Position numbers and translations under genes: made by a program. The notes beneath the pieces were generated by a model. That model was not told the origin of the DNA and did not search any database. It saw nothing but the letters and a program-made list of their open reading frames with translations. Of a DNA stretch of 14,173 nt, positions 1-7,087 are shown one piece after another (positions within the stretch are counted from its first letter, which is position 1; each line of letters starts with the position of its first letter). This DNA is from UBA3940 sp964506005 (GTDB lineage Bacteria; Chloroflexota; Anaerolineae; Aggregatilineales; UBA3940), in the NCBI GenBank assembly GCA_964506005.1, contig CAZDLX010000089.1:1-14173 (forward strand). The letters run 5' to 3'.

Positions 1-788
1 CCGAGCACGGGCACCCCGGCCCGGTCATCGGCGTGGCGCTCGACGGCACCGGCTACGGCCCTGACGGCGCGATCTGGGGCGGCGAGGTGCTGGTCGCGGA
101 TGTGCGGGGTTACGAGCGGGCCGCCCACCTCGAATACCTGCCCCTGCCCGGCGGCGAGGCAGCCATCCGCCGCCCGTACCGCATCGCGTGGGGCTACCTG
201 CTCGCCACGCAGGGCGAGATACCCGACCTGCCGGCGCTGGTGGCCTTCCCGGAGGCGGAGCGGCGCATCGTGGCGCAGCAGGTCGAGCGCGGCGTCAACA
301 GCCCCGCGACGTCGAGCTGTGGGCGGCTGTTCGACGCCATCTCGGCGATGGTAGGAGTCTGCCCGGTGACGACGTTCGAGGCGCAGGCGGCGATCGCGCT
401 GGAGCTTGCGGCCCGCGGTGTCGATCCCGGCGCGGTACAGGCGTATCCGTTCAGTATCGACGAGGACGGTACGATCCGGCTGAGGGCGCTGCTGGGGGCC
501 ATCGCCGGGGATGTTCAGGCGGGCCGCCCAACCGGCGAGATTGCGGCGGCGTTCCACGTAACGGTTGCGCGGATGGTGGTCGAGGCAGCCGAGCGCGTGC
601 GGGTGCACACCGGGCTCGGCACGGCGGCGCTCTCCGGCGGAGTGTTCCAGAACCGGCTGATGCTGCGGCTGGCGCGCGAGGCGCTGCGCGACGCGGGCTT
701 CGAGGTGCTCACGCACCATCAGGTGCCCGCCAACGACGGCGGTCTGAGCCTCGGGCAGGCCGTGATCGGGCTGCACAGCCTGTTATGA
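1..788 (+). CDS. hypF: Carbamoyltransferase HypF, C-terminal part (5' end outside window)
   Basis: HypF makes the cyanide ligands of [NiFe]-hydrogenases: it uses carbamoyl phosphate and ATP to carbamoylate the C-terminal cysteine of HypE. The visible 261 residues (frame from base 3, open at the left edge) are the Kae1/TobZ-like carbamoyltransferase domain. Family landmarks are GVALDGTGYGPDGAIWGGE at the start, TSSCGRLFDAISAMVG in the middle, and SGGVFQNRL followed by PANDGGLSLGQAVIG near the end. HypF is usually about 750 aa, so roughly the last third is present; the acylphosphatase, zinc-finger and YrdC domains lie upstream. The natural end is intact (TGA at 786-788). An OsmC-type gene follows after 51 bp on the same strand and could be co-transcribed. 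No other hyp or hydrogenase gene is in the window. The family call is secure. Confidence 0.95.
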   Translation, partial: EHGHPGPVIGVALDGTGYGPDGAIWGGEVLVADVRGYERAAHLEYLPLPGGEAAIRRPYRIAWGYLLATQGEIPDLPALVAFPEAERRIVAQQVERGVNSPATSSCGRLFDAISAMVGVCPVTTFEAQAAIALELAARGVDPGAVQAYPFSIDEDGTIRLRALLGAIAGDVQAGRPTGEIAAAFHVTVARMVVEAAERVRVHTGLGTAALSGGVFQNRLMLRLAREALRDAGFEVLTHHQVPANDGGLSLGQAVIGLHSLL

Positions 789-839
789 TCCCCAGCGTCT
801 TCCCTTTTCCTAACCCCGACCTATACGACAGGAGCAGTT

Positions 840-1256
840 GTGGCTGAAGCAACGATCAAGTGGCTGGAGGAGAGGCGCTTCGTCGGCATCGACAGCACGG
901 AGCATGGCATTGTCATCGCCACCCCGCAGGAGGGCGGGCGCATCGGGGTCAAACCGTCCGACCTGCTGCTGATGTCGCTCGGAAGCTGCATCTCCCACGA
1001 CGTGGTTGGTATCCTGCAGAAAAAGCGTCAGCACATGACGGGGCTCGAAGTGCGGGTCACGGGCGAGCAGGAAGCCGATCCACCCTGGACGTTCACCCGG
1101 TTCCATGTCCACTTCGTCGTCAGCGGACGGGATCTCAACGAGAAGGCGGTGTGCGACGCCATCGAGCTGGCGGATCGCAAATACTGCTCGATCTCCGCTA
1201 CGCTGAAGCAGGGCGCAGCCGTTACCCACAGCTATGAGATCGTCGAGGCGGGGTAG
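840..1256 (+). CDS. OsmC-family peroxidase-like protein
   Basis: A 138-aa cytoplasmic protein of the OsmC/Ohr/YhfA superfamily; characterised members reduce organic hydroperoxides with a thiol pair. Both family cysteines are present: C50 in the LGSC motif that opens the central helix, and C116 in KYCSI. KPSDLLLMSLGSC and the strand LEVRVTGEQ are typical of the OsmC fold. It resembles the general OsmC/YhfA branch more than Ohr, so the substrate is uncertain. The start is GTG at 840: AGGAG lies at 830-834 with 5 nt spacing, and no upstream ATG fits better. Translation ends with tandem stops TAG TAA (1254-1259). It lies 51 bp after hypF and may be read from the same transcript; no clear separate promoter is visible in that gap. 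Confidence 0.9.
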   Translation: MAEATIKWLEERRFVGIDSTEHGIVIATPQEGGRIGVKPSDLLLMSLGSCISHDVVGILQKKRQHMTGLEVRVTGEQEADPPWTFTRFHVHFVVSGRDLNEKAVCDAIELADRKYCSISATLKQGAAVTHSYEIVEAG

Positions 1257-1277
1257 TAAGCTCAATACTGGACAAGG

Positions 1278-1429
1278 CAAATTGGCTGCTGGTCGACCAC
1301 CGCCTGAGAATGGAATTCTCAGGCTACAACAGATGCGTCGCCTGAAGGCGACCTGCCAATTGGCCGCACAGCCCTCCCGGCCGGCTTCAGCCGACGCATC
1401 ACAGGTAGCCTGATGCTTCAGCATCAGGC
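1278..1429. repeat. Cluster of palindromic extragenic (REP-like) hairpins
   Basis: This gap lies between converging genes and is packed with inverted repeats. (1) 1302-1311 pairs with 1315-1324: a 10-bp perfect stem (GCCTGAGAAT) with GGA loop. (2) 1337-1342 pairs with 1347-1352: GTCGCC, loop TGAA. (3) 1382-1385 pairs with 1390-1393: CGGC, loop TTCA. (4) 1408-1416 pairs with 1421-1429: GCCTGATGC, loop TTCA. (5) GATGCGTCG at 1332-1340 pairs with CGACGCATC at 1392-1400, so hairpins 2 and 3 are inverted copies of one 22-bp element (1332-1353 and 1379-1400, 19 of 22 identical). AATTGGC at 1280-1286 also pairs with 1355-1361. No T-tract follows any stem, so the cluster may end transcription or protect mRNA 3' ends without being a classic intrinsic terminator. 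No coding potential was seen. Confidence 0.8.
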
Positions 1430-1448
1430 GAAGACTGCGGCGTGCAGA

Positions 1449-2273
1449 CTACTCCTCTGAGCCGCTCCGCCCGCGGCCATCTGGCAGCCCGCGCAGGACG
1501 CGGCCGCTTGCGCCAGAGCTGCGGGGCGTGCTGTCCCGCGGGGCGCGCTTCAGCGAGACCGGGACGAACTGCCCCTCCGGCGCGCGCTCGTGCTGCTGCT
1601 CGTGGACGCGGTGCAGAGTCTGGTTGCGCTCGGCGATCTGGTGCTGCACGTGGTCGATATCCTGCTCCAGTTGGGCGCGGCGGCTTACCAACCGGCGCAG
1701 GTCCCCTTCCTGGCGCTCGATCTGTTCGCGGGTCTGGGCGATCTCCTCGAGCGTCGAGCCGTAGCTGCGGCGCAGCACCTCCAGCTCGTTGAGCTTATCC
1801 TCCACCTGCTGCGAGAGGCGCGTGATGCGCTCGGTGTAGTTCTGGTGCATGCGCTCCAGCATCTCCAGCTCCTCGCCGCCCGCGTCGATGTCCTCAAGCA
1901 TCTGCTCCTGCCGGGACTGCCGGGCCTGTCGAAGCTGGTCCACCGTGCGGCGGTCCTCTTCAATCTCGGTGCGGCGGATGGTGATCTCCTCGATGAGCTG
2001 GTCGTGCTCGCTGCCCAGGTCTTCGAGCTGCTGCCGCGCGCGCGAAATGGCCACGTTCAGCGCGACCGTCTGGCGCTCGACGGCGTCCATCTCTGCGCGG
2101 GCGTCGGGGCTGAGGGCTTTTCTGCCGCCGACACGCACACGCGCAACCGGGGCAGAGGCGGTTGGCGGCGCAGCGCGGCGCTGGCGCGCGAGCTGCAGAG
2201 TCCAGCCAAGCGCTACCCCGAGCGCAAGCGCCGGAATCATGAGCAAGTAGGGCCATACGGTGAGCAAAGTCAT
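1449..2273 (-). CDS. Membrane-anchored coiled-coil protein, function unknown
   Basis: A 274-aa protein I cannot assign to a named family. Residues 5-25 are a hydrophobic N-terminal segment (a single membrane anchor or uncleaved signal), followed by a basic and Pro/Ala-rich linker (28-58). Residues 60-228 form an almost uninterrupted coiled coil rich in Glu, Gln, Arg and Leu heptads, for example QLIEEITIRRTEIEED. The tail (229-274) is basic, Ser/Gly/Arg-rich and probably disordered. The likely topology is anchored in the inner membrane with the coiled coil on one side, as in divisome or envelope scaffold proteins, but no specific motif supports such a role. ATG at 2273 is the natural start because the hydrophobic segment begins right there; its ribosome binding site is weak. 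It is divergent from the NACHT-HEAT gene across a 197-bp control region and converges with the OsmC gene. A long opposite-strand frame (1590-2303) is a codon-bias shadow. Confidence 0.75.
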   Translation of the reverse strand: MTLLTVWPYLLMIPALALGVALGWTLQLARQRRAAPPTASAPVARVRVGGRKALSPDARAEMDAVERQTVALNVAISRARQQLEDLGSEHDQLIEEITIRRTEIEEDRRTVDQLRQARQSRQEQMLEDIDAGGEELEMLERMHQNYTERITRLSQQVEDKLNELEVLRRSYGSTLEEIAQTREQIERQEGDLRRLVSRRAQLEQDIDHVQHQIAERNQTLHRVHEQQHERAPEGQFVPVSLKRAPRDSTPRSSGASGRVLRGLPDGRGRSGSEE

Positions 2274-2329
2274 GGGGTTCGCCTGTTCGTGAAAAGCTTA
2301 TGAACTTTTGGTTAGAAACCTTTACATAG

Positions 2330-2351
2330 TACTAAAGTTATAGTAAGGTTA
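2330..2351. promoter_or_regulatory. Tandem 11-mer, operator-like
   Basis: TACTAAAGTTA (2330-2340) is followed directly by TAGTAAGGTTA (2341-2351), matching at 9 of 11 positions and spaced about one helical turn apart. Flanking arms AACCTTTAC (2317-2325) and GTAAGGTT (2343-2350) form an imperfect inverted repeat. The block overlaps the -10 of the candidate minus-strand promoter and lies between two divergent genes, which suits a regulator site. No regulator family can be named. The rest of 2274-2470 shows only the ribosome binding site GAGAGAAG (2458-2465) of the next gene. Confidence 0.3.
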
Positions 2352-2368
2352 GTGCAGGGTTGGGCCAA
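2340..2368 (-). promoter_or_regulatory. Candidate sigma70-type promoter for the coiled-coil gene
   Basis: On the minus strand, TTGGCC (2363-2368) and TACTAT (2340-2345) are separated by 17 bp inside the only AT-rich patch of the divergent region. Each hexamer matches consensus at 4 of 6 positions. A start near 2333 would give a leader of about 60 nt. This is a prediction only; a plus-strand promoter for the NACHT-HEAT gene must also lie in 2274-2470, but no convincing pair was found. Confidence 0.35.
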
Positions 2369-2470
2369 GAACCCCTTGATAATCATACGTACAGCAGGAC
2401 GCTCTGGCAAGTGACACGTTATCGAAGCCGGGTCAGCGCACTGGCGTCTTGATGTACGAGAGAAGACCAG

Positions 2471-5400
2471 ATGACCGACCCACTCATTACCTCCTCCCTG
2501 ACTGAGGCTGGCCTGCGGCTCTTTGAGACGCTGTCAGTGCTTTGTCGTGATTATGCCGAAGCAACCGACAGTGCCATCTATCACCGGCTGGAGCGCGACC
2601 TGCGGGCAGCCGCCCGGGCCGACGAGCTCGAAGCCGCACTCGACGCCGCCCAGACGACGTTCAGCAGAGCCGCAGCCGTAAACCGTGAGTGGCTCGACGT
2701 GTTCAGCCACCTGCTTGAGACGGCGGCGGACCCCCAGCACATCTTCGCGCAGAACCTGTGGCGCGCCTTTCTATTCGGCTCGCACAACGCAGCCCGCTCG
2801 CTGTGGGACCAGTACGCGGAAATCCACAGCGCCAACGGCACCGCACCCATGCCATCGTGCTGGGGCGATTGGCTGCTGCCCATGCAGTCGTTCGCCTCGG
2901 TTATGCAGGACTTTCTGCTGGACCACAACCCGGTCTTCGGCGACCTGCTGGTTTCTGACGACCTGTTCCATCTGATCGAGGCGCATGCCGGCGCCGGCCC
3001 GGAGCCCGAACCGCCCTCGGCTCATTACGCCGTGATGGGTGAAGCCCCGTTCGATGAGACGACGCTGCGAGCGTACCTGGAGCTGCTCACGCAGACCATC
3101 GGGCACGCGGGCCCCCGCTACGCGCAGCGCGGCGCACAGGTGGCTATTCCGCTGGACGACATATTCGTGCCGGTGCGGCTCGTGCCGCTCGCCGATTACA
3201 ACCGGCCTGCCGACACCATCCGCCACCAGACGGCGACCTACAACGACCCGGAGCTCAACGCCTTTCACGCGCCGCTGAGCCACCACCAGCTTGAGTCGTC
3301 TCCCGGTGTAGACATCAGCGACATGCTGGCCCGGCACAACCTGATCCTGGTGCTCGGCGGCATCGGCGCGGGCAAGTCCACCCTGCTGCACTACATCGCC
3401 CTGCAGTACGCAACGATCCTCGGCGAGGAACCCGGCTGCGAGCCCGCCTTCGAGAAGCTCGCCGACGGCTCAATTCGCTACCGGCTTCCCTGGCCGCTGC
3501 CGGTCTTCGTGGATCTGGCGGCCTACGTCGAGGCCCGCCAGCCCGGCGAGTCGCTGCAGGACTTCCTGATCCGCACCGCATCCGAGCACGCCAGAGATGG
3601 CGGCGTCGAGCGGATGCTGCTCAGCCTGCTCGCCAGCGGGCAGTGTGTGATCCTGCTGGACGGCATGGATCAGACCGCCACCGACGCGCAGCGCCAGGCG
3701 GTCGTCTCCGAAGTCACCACCTGCGCCGGCCTGTGGGCGGACGCCGGCAATCAGGTCGTGGTTACGGGGCGCTTCGAGGGCTACGACGTCAACCCCCTGC
3801 CCCCGGATTTCGCCTGCTACCTCCTGCGCCCCTTTACCCGCGACCAGATCAGCGCCTTCCTGCTCAACTGGCGGCGCACGCTGGTGCGCATGCAGCGCCC
3901 GCTGAGCAGCGACGAGGACGTGCTGCGGCAGGCCAGCGGCGAGATGTGGGAGCTGCTGCGCCGCATTAATTCCAGCCCGCGCCTGTTCGCGCTGCTCAAC
4001 ACGCCGCTGCTGCTCCGCATGCTGGTCGAGACGTACCGGCCCGGCATGATGCTGCTGCCGCAGAAGGCCGCGCTTTACAAGCTCATCTCCGACGCGCTGA
4101 TCCACGAGTGGCGGCTGCCGCAGGTCGCTACGCACCGCCCGACTGTGCTCGAGGGCGAAGTCGTGACGCTGCTCGGCGAGCTGGCCTACTGGCTGCACGG
4201 CACCCGCCCCACCGGCATGATCACCGAGCACGAACTGGAGCAGATCCTCGCCAATATCTGGGGCGACATGCACCCCGACGCCTCGTCACAGGATGTGGTC
4301 GAGGCGGTTGGCGACTTCATCGGCACGCTGCGCCTGCACCCCGGCGTGCTGATGGAGCTCGCGCCGCAGCGCTACGGCTTCGTGTACCAGGGCCTGCAGG
4401 AGTATTTCGCCGCCCGGCGGCTGGTCTCCAGCTTCCGGCGCGCCTCAGAGCGCATCCGCTACCACCTGCACGACGCTCGCTGGAACGAAGTCATCGCGCT
4501 GGCTATCGGCTTCGTCGCGCTGTCCTCCCCCGACGACGCCTCCGACCTGATGGAGGCGGCTGTGCTGGCGCGCGGCGACCGCGCCGTGCAGTTCGGGCAG
4601 GCGTCCAGCCCCTTCGAGTCGCTGTTAAAGCGCGACCTGCTGTTCGCCGTGCGCCTGTTGGGTGACGGCATCGAGGCCCGCCCCGAGGTTACACGGGCGG
4701 TCGTCACACAGCTTACGGAGATGTGGCTCTACGGGGAGCGCGACAGCCTGGGCCGCTTCTCGCTGATCTTCGACAGCGCGCGCCGCCACCTCATGAAGCT
4801 CGACGGCACGGCGGCTGGCCGGATCGCCTTCCAGATGATCGCCGACCAACTGGAAGCCGCGGACGAGTACGTGCAGGCCTACGCCATCGACGCGCTGACG
4901 TTCTGGCCCTCTCTGTACGAGGAGGCGCTGGCGCTTCTCACCGGCCTGGAGGTCGAGAGCCTGCCCTCGCTGGTGCGCCGCGCCCTCGCCCGCGCCCTGA
5001 GCTACATCGGCCCGCTGACGCCGGAGGGCTACCGCGTCCTGCTCACCCTCACCGGCGACGCCGACGAACGGGTGCGTGACATGGCGCGCAAGACACTGGA
5101 GGCCGCGCCTCCCGTGCCGCTCGACGCCCTCGGGCTGCTGCTGGAGTTCCTGCACAGTGATGACGACCGGCGGCGGCGCGTGGGCCTGCGCCGCATCCGG
5201 GAGATCGGGCCGCTGCCCCCGGGCGTTATCACCGAGCTGCTGCACCTGGTGGACGACCCTGACCCCACGATCCAGCGGCTGGCTGTCGAAACGCTGGCCG
5301 GAATCCCCAACCTGCCTGACGACGCGCGGGCGACGGTTTATCGTGGCCTCGTCCATGCCGACCCGGCCTTTCGCGCCCGCGCCATCGAGGCCCTGACCGG

Positions 5401-6553
5401 GCCCGTGATGCTGCCCTCGCCGGTGCTGGACCTGCTCATCCGCTGGACGGACGACCTGGACGGCAATGTGCGCGTCGCGGCGGTCGGTGCGCTGGGCGCC
5501 TGCCTCAACGACGACCCCGCCATTCTCGACGCACTGCGCGCCCGCTTCGACGACGCCGCCGACAGCGTCCGAGCCGCTGCCATCGAGCCGCTGGTGCTCA
5601 AGGGCAGGGATCACCCGTCCGCGCTGCATATTCTGGGGCACATCGCCGGGGACCCCCGGCCTGAGGTGCGGACGGCGCTCGCGCGGGCGGCGCGGCACAT
5701 CCCCCGCCCCGACGTCGAGATGCAGACTATCCTCAGCACGCTGCTGAGCGACCGTGAGATGGAGGTCCGCGAGGCGGTGCTGGAGACGATCGGCCAGCTT
5801 GAGTACCCGGGCGCGGATGTGCTGGACCACCTCGTCGGGCTGGTGACGATGCCCGAGCATCCGATCAAGGGCAAGGCTGTGGCGGCGCTTGCCAGCCTGC
5901 GCGACCTGCCCGAATGGGCGCTGCTCGCGCTGGTGCAGGTGCTCGACAGCTACGGGGAAGTGCTGGGCGAGGAGATCGTGGCCTGTTTGCGCGATCACGC
6001 CCCGCTGGGGTTGGAAGTGCTCGCCGAGCTGACCGACCTCGCCACGCCGCCGCCGAGCGGCCCTCGCCGGATGCGAGCCGCTACTGCCGGGATGCGCTCG
6101 CTGGCGCTGGAGATCCTCGGCTATTCGCTGGACGACAGCCCGGTGACGCAGCGTATTCTGGCGAATGCGCTGGAGTCCGATAACCGCAGGGTGCGCGTCG
6201 CCGCGATGCGCGGCCTGGCGCACGCACGGTCAGTCTCGCCCGACGTGCTGGCCCGGCTGGAGAAAATGCTGCGGAGCGATCAGCTTGAGGTGCGGTGTGC
6301 AGCCGGGGTGACACTGGGCTACCTGATCCGCAACCTGCCTTACCTGGCGCTCGAAGGCGACGATCTGCTGGGCGTGGCGCGCGGGCTGGCTCAGACGCTG
6401 TCCGAGCTCACGCCTCACGCCGCCTGGGAACGTGAGAGCCAGGCGCAGAATGAGATTCTGCAGGCACTCAACTGGGTGGTGGCGCGCTGCCGGCCCGATC
6501 TGCCGCGCCTGTCAGCTCGCTCAGAGGATGCGCCCGGCTACTCGTATCAGTAA
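2471..6553 (+). CDS. NACHT-domain STAND NTPase with C-terminal HEAT repeats
   Basis: A 1360-aa cytoplasmic STAND-type NTPase. Residues 1-285 are an alpha-helical N-terminal region I do not recognise (expected effector or adaptor position). The NACHT domain follows: P-loop GGIGAGKST (296-304), Walker B VILLDGMDQ (393-401), a sensor-like VVVTGR (429-434), NTPLLL (510-515), and the typical C-terminal NACHT signature FVYQGLQEYFAA (637-648). From about 865 to 1145, helix pairs recur roughly every 33 residues with HEAT-like cores (VRVAAVGALG, VRAAAIEPL, VREAVLETIG); two more occur near 1240 and 1273 (VRVAAMRGL, VRCAAGVTLG). In this class the repeats usually sense a ligand and the NTPase acts as a switch, often in phage defence or regulated death; that role here is inferred. 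Q401 replaces the usual Glu of the NACHT DGxDE motif. GAGAGAAG at 2458-2465 supports the ATG at 2471. Its last 33 nt overlap the end of the opposing 164-aa gene. Confidence 0.93.
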   Translation: MTDPLITSSLTEAGLRLFETLSVLCRDYAEATDSAIYHRLERDLRAAARADELEAALDAAQTTFSRAAAVNREWLDVFSHLLETAADPQHIFAQNLWRAFLFGSHNAARSLWDQYAEIHSANGTAPMPSCWGDWLLPMQSFASVMQDFLLDHNPVFGDLLVSDDLFHLIEAHAGAGPEPEPPSAHYAVMGEAPFDETTLRAYLELLTQTIGHAGPRYAQRGAQVAIPLDDIFVPVRLVPLADYNRPADTIRHQTATYNDPELNAFHAPLSHHQLESSPGVDISDMLARHNLILVLGGIGAGKSTLLHYIALQYATILGEEPGCEPAFEKLADGSIRYRLPWPLPVFVDLAAYVEARQPGESLQDFLIRTASEHARDGGVERMLLSLLASGQCVILLDGMDQTATDAQRQAVVSEVTTCAGLWADAGNQVVVTGRFEGYDVNPLPPDFACYLLRPFTRDQISAFLLNWRRTLVRMQRPLSSDEDVLRQASGEMWELLRRINSSPRLFALLNTPLLLRMLVETYRPGMMLLPQKAALYKLISDALIHEWRLPQVATHRPTVLEGEVVTLLGELAYWLHGTRPTGMITEHELEQILANIWGDMHPDASSQDVVEAVGDFIGTLRLHPGVLMELAPQRYGFVYQGLQEYFAARRLVSSFRRASERIRYHLHDARWNEVIALAIGFVALSSPDDASDLMEAAVLARGDRAVQFGQASSPFESLLKRDLLFAVRLLGDGIEARPEVTRAVVTQLTEMWLYGERDSLGRFSLIFDSARRHLMKLDGTAAGRIAFQMIADQLEAADEYVQAYAIDALTFWPSLYEEALALLTGLEVESLPSLVRRALARALSYIGPLTPEGYRVLLTLTGDADERVRDMARKTLEAAPPVPLDALGLLLEFLHSDDDRRRRVGLRRIREIGPLPPGVITELLHLVDDPDPTIQRLAVETLAGIPNLPDDARATVYRGLVHADPAFRARAIEALTGPVMLPSPVLDLLIRWTDDLDGNVRVAAVGALGACLNDDPAILDALRARFDDAADSVRAAAIEPLVLKGRDHPSALHILGHIAGDPRPEVRTALARAARHIPRPDVEMQTILSTLLSDREMEVREAVLETIGQLEYPGADVLDHLVGLVTMPEHPIKGKAVAALASLRDLPEWALLALVQVLDSYGEVLGEEIVACLRDHAPLGLEVLAELTDLATPPPSGPRRMRAATAGMRSLALEILGYSLDDSPVTQRILANALESDNRRVRVAAMRGLAHARSVSPDVLARLEKMLRSDQLEVRCAAGVTLGYLIRNLPYLALEGDDLLGVARGLAQTLSELTPHAAWERESQAQNEILQALNWVVARCRPDLPRLSARSEDAPGYSYQ

Positions 6554-7015
6554 GTTGACGACGGGCAGCGCGCGCAGCAGAATGCTCGCCACGCCATCTG
6601 CGCCGGAGAACATATCAACCGCGGCTTCGAGCACATCGGCAACGTACTGCAGCCGGCGCATGATCTGGCCTTTGGGCGGCTTCTCCTCTTTCTTGATGAG
6701 CTCGGTCGTCTCGACCAGGCTGGAGATGGCTTTCGCAGCCATCGTATCGGGAAGCTCGCCCGCATTCTTGGCCTCGGTGATCAGGTCCGCGAGGCTGCTG
6801 ACCAGCTCGGCGAATTCCGCAGGGCTGGACGGAGCCGCCGCATCACCGTAGATGTCGCCGATGGCGATCTTGTCGGCCTGGATTGTGCCACTACCGCCAA
6901 CAACCGCGATAACCGACTGGCCGTTTACGACGTTCTGATCGCCGCCAACATGAGTGGTGGAGCCGCGGTTATCCTGATCGGCATCGGTAATGTTAGTGTT
7001 CGGTTTGATGTCCAT
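6521..7015 (-). CDS. Small protein with polar repeat N-terminus and hydrophobic helical C-terminus (putative partner or effector of NACHT system)
   Basis: A 164-aa protein lying antisense between the two NACHT genes. Residues 1-58 are polar and probably beta-rich, with short glycine-containing repeats (TTHVGGDQNVV at 20-30, then VIAVVGGSGTIQ and IAIGDIYGD). A linker leads to helices at about 66-110, then basic KPPKGQIMRRL, then VADVLEAAVDMFSG and a final amphipathic/hydrophobic helix ending LLRALPVVNLLIRVAGRIL. From memory, similar small proteins (polar Gly-Asp tract plus helical hydrophobic C-terminus) occur beside NACHT genes in Chloroflexota and Cyanobacteria; I cannot name a domain. The C-terminus would fit membrane insertion or oligomer packing. 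ATG 7015 is chosen because AAAGGAG (7022-7028) and a near-consensus promoter lie just upstream. The frame stays open to 8578, but that extension only mirrors the NACHT-FGE gene. The codon pattern looks less GC-extreme than its neighbours. Confidence 0.82.
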   Translation of the reverse strand: MDIKPNTNITDADQDNRGSTTHVGGDQNVVNGQSVIAVVGGSGTIQADKIAIGDIYGDAAAPSSPAEFAELVSSLADLITEAKNAGELPDTMAAKAISSLVETTELIKKEEKPPKGQIMRRLQYVADVLEAAVDMFSGADGVASILLRALPVVNLLIRVAGRIL

Positions 7016-7021
7016 TTGAAT

Positions 7022-7028
7022 CTCCTTT
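7022..7028 (-). promoter_or_regulatory. Ribosome binding site fixing the start of the 164-aa gene
   Basis: On the minus strand AAAGGAG ends 6 nt before the ATG at 7015. This is a near-perfect anti-Shine-Dalgarno match and separates the true start from the long upstream open frame. Confidence 0.85.
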
Positions 7029-7042
7029 AGGAATGCCCTCTC

Positions 7043-7071
7043 ATTGTAGGGGCAACTGGATTTGTTGGCAA
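7043..7071 (-). promoter_or_regulatory. Near-consensus sigma70 promoter of the 164-aa gene
   Basis: On the minus strand, -35 TTGCCA (7066-7071; 5 of 6 consensus) and -10 TACAAT (7043-7048; 5 of 6) are separated by exactly 17 bp. Transcription should begin near 7036, giving a leader of about 20 nt that contains the AAAGGAG site. It occupies most of the 72-bp divergent gap, so it may collide with or share control with the NACHT-FGE promoter on the plus strand, which is not evident. Confidence 0.7.
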
Positions 7072-7087
7072 TAGCGAGGTCTGAGCC

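Noticed and set aside
1257..1448. tRNA or small structured RNA gene
   Set aside because: The hairpins do not form a tRNA cloverleaf and no promoter or terminator frames them; repeat elements explain the region.
1590..2303. 237-aa plus-strand frame opposite the coiled-coil gene
   Set aside because: Leu/Val-rich shadow of Glu/Gln codons; the minus strand gives a coherent membrane anchor plus coiled coil.
4625..6223. 532-aa minus-strand open frame opposite the HEAT repeats
   Set aside because: Composition is the His/Gln/Arg-rich reverse shadow of a GC-rich gene; the plus strand has clear NACHT and HEAT motifs.
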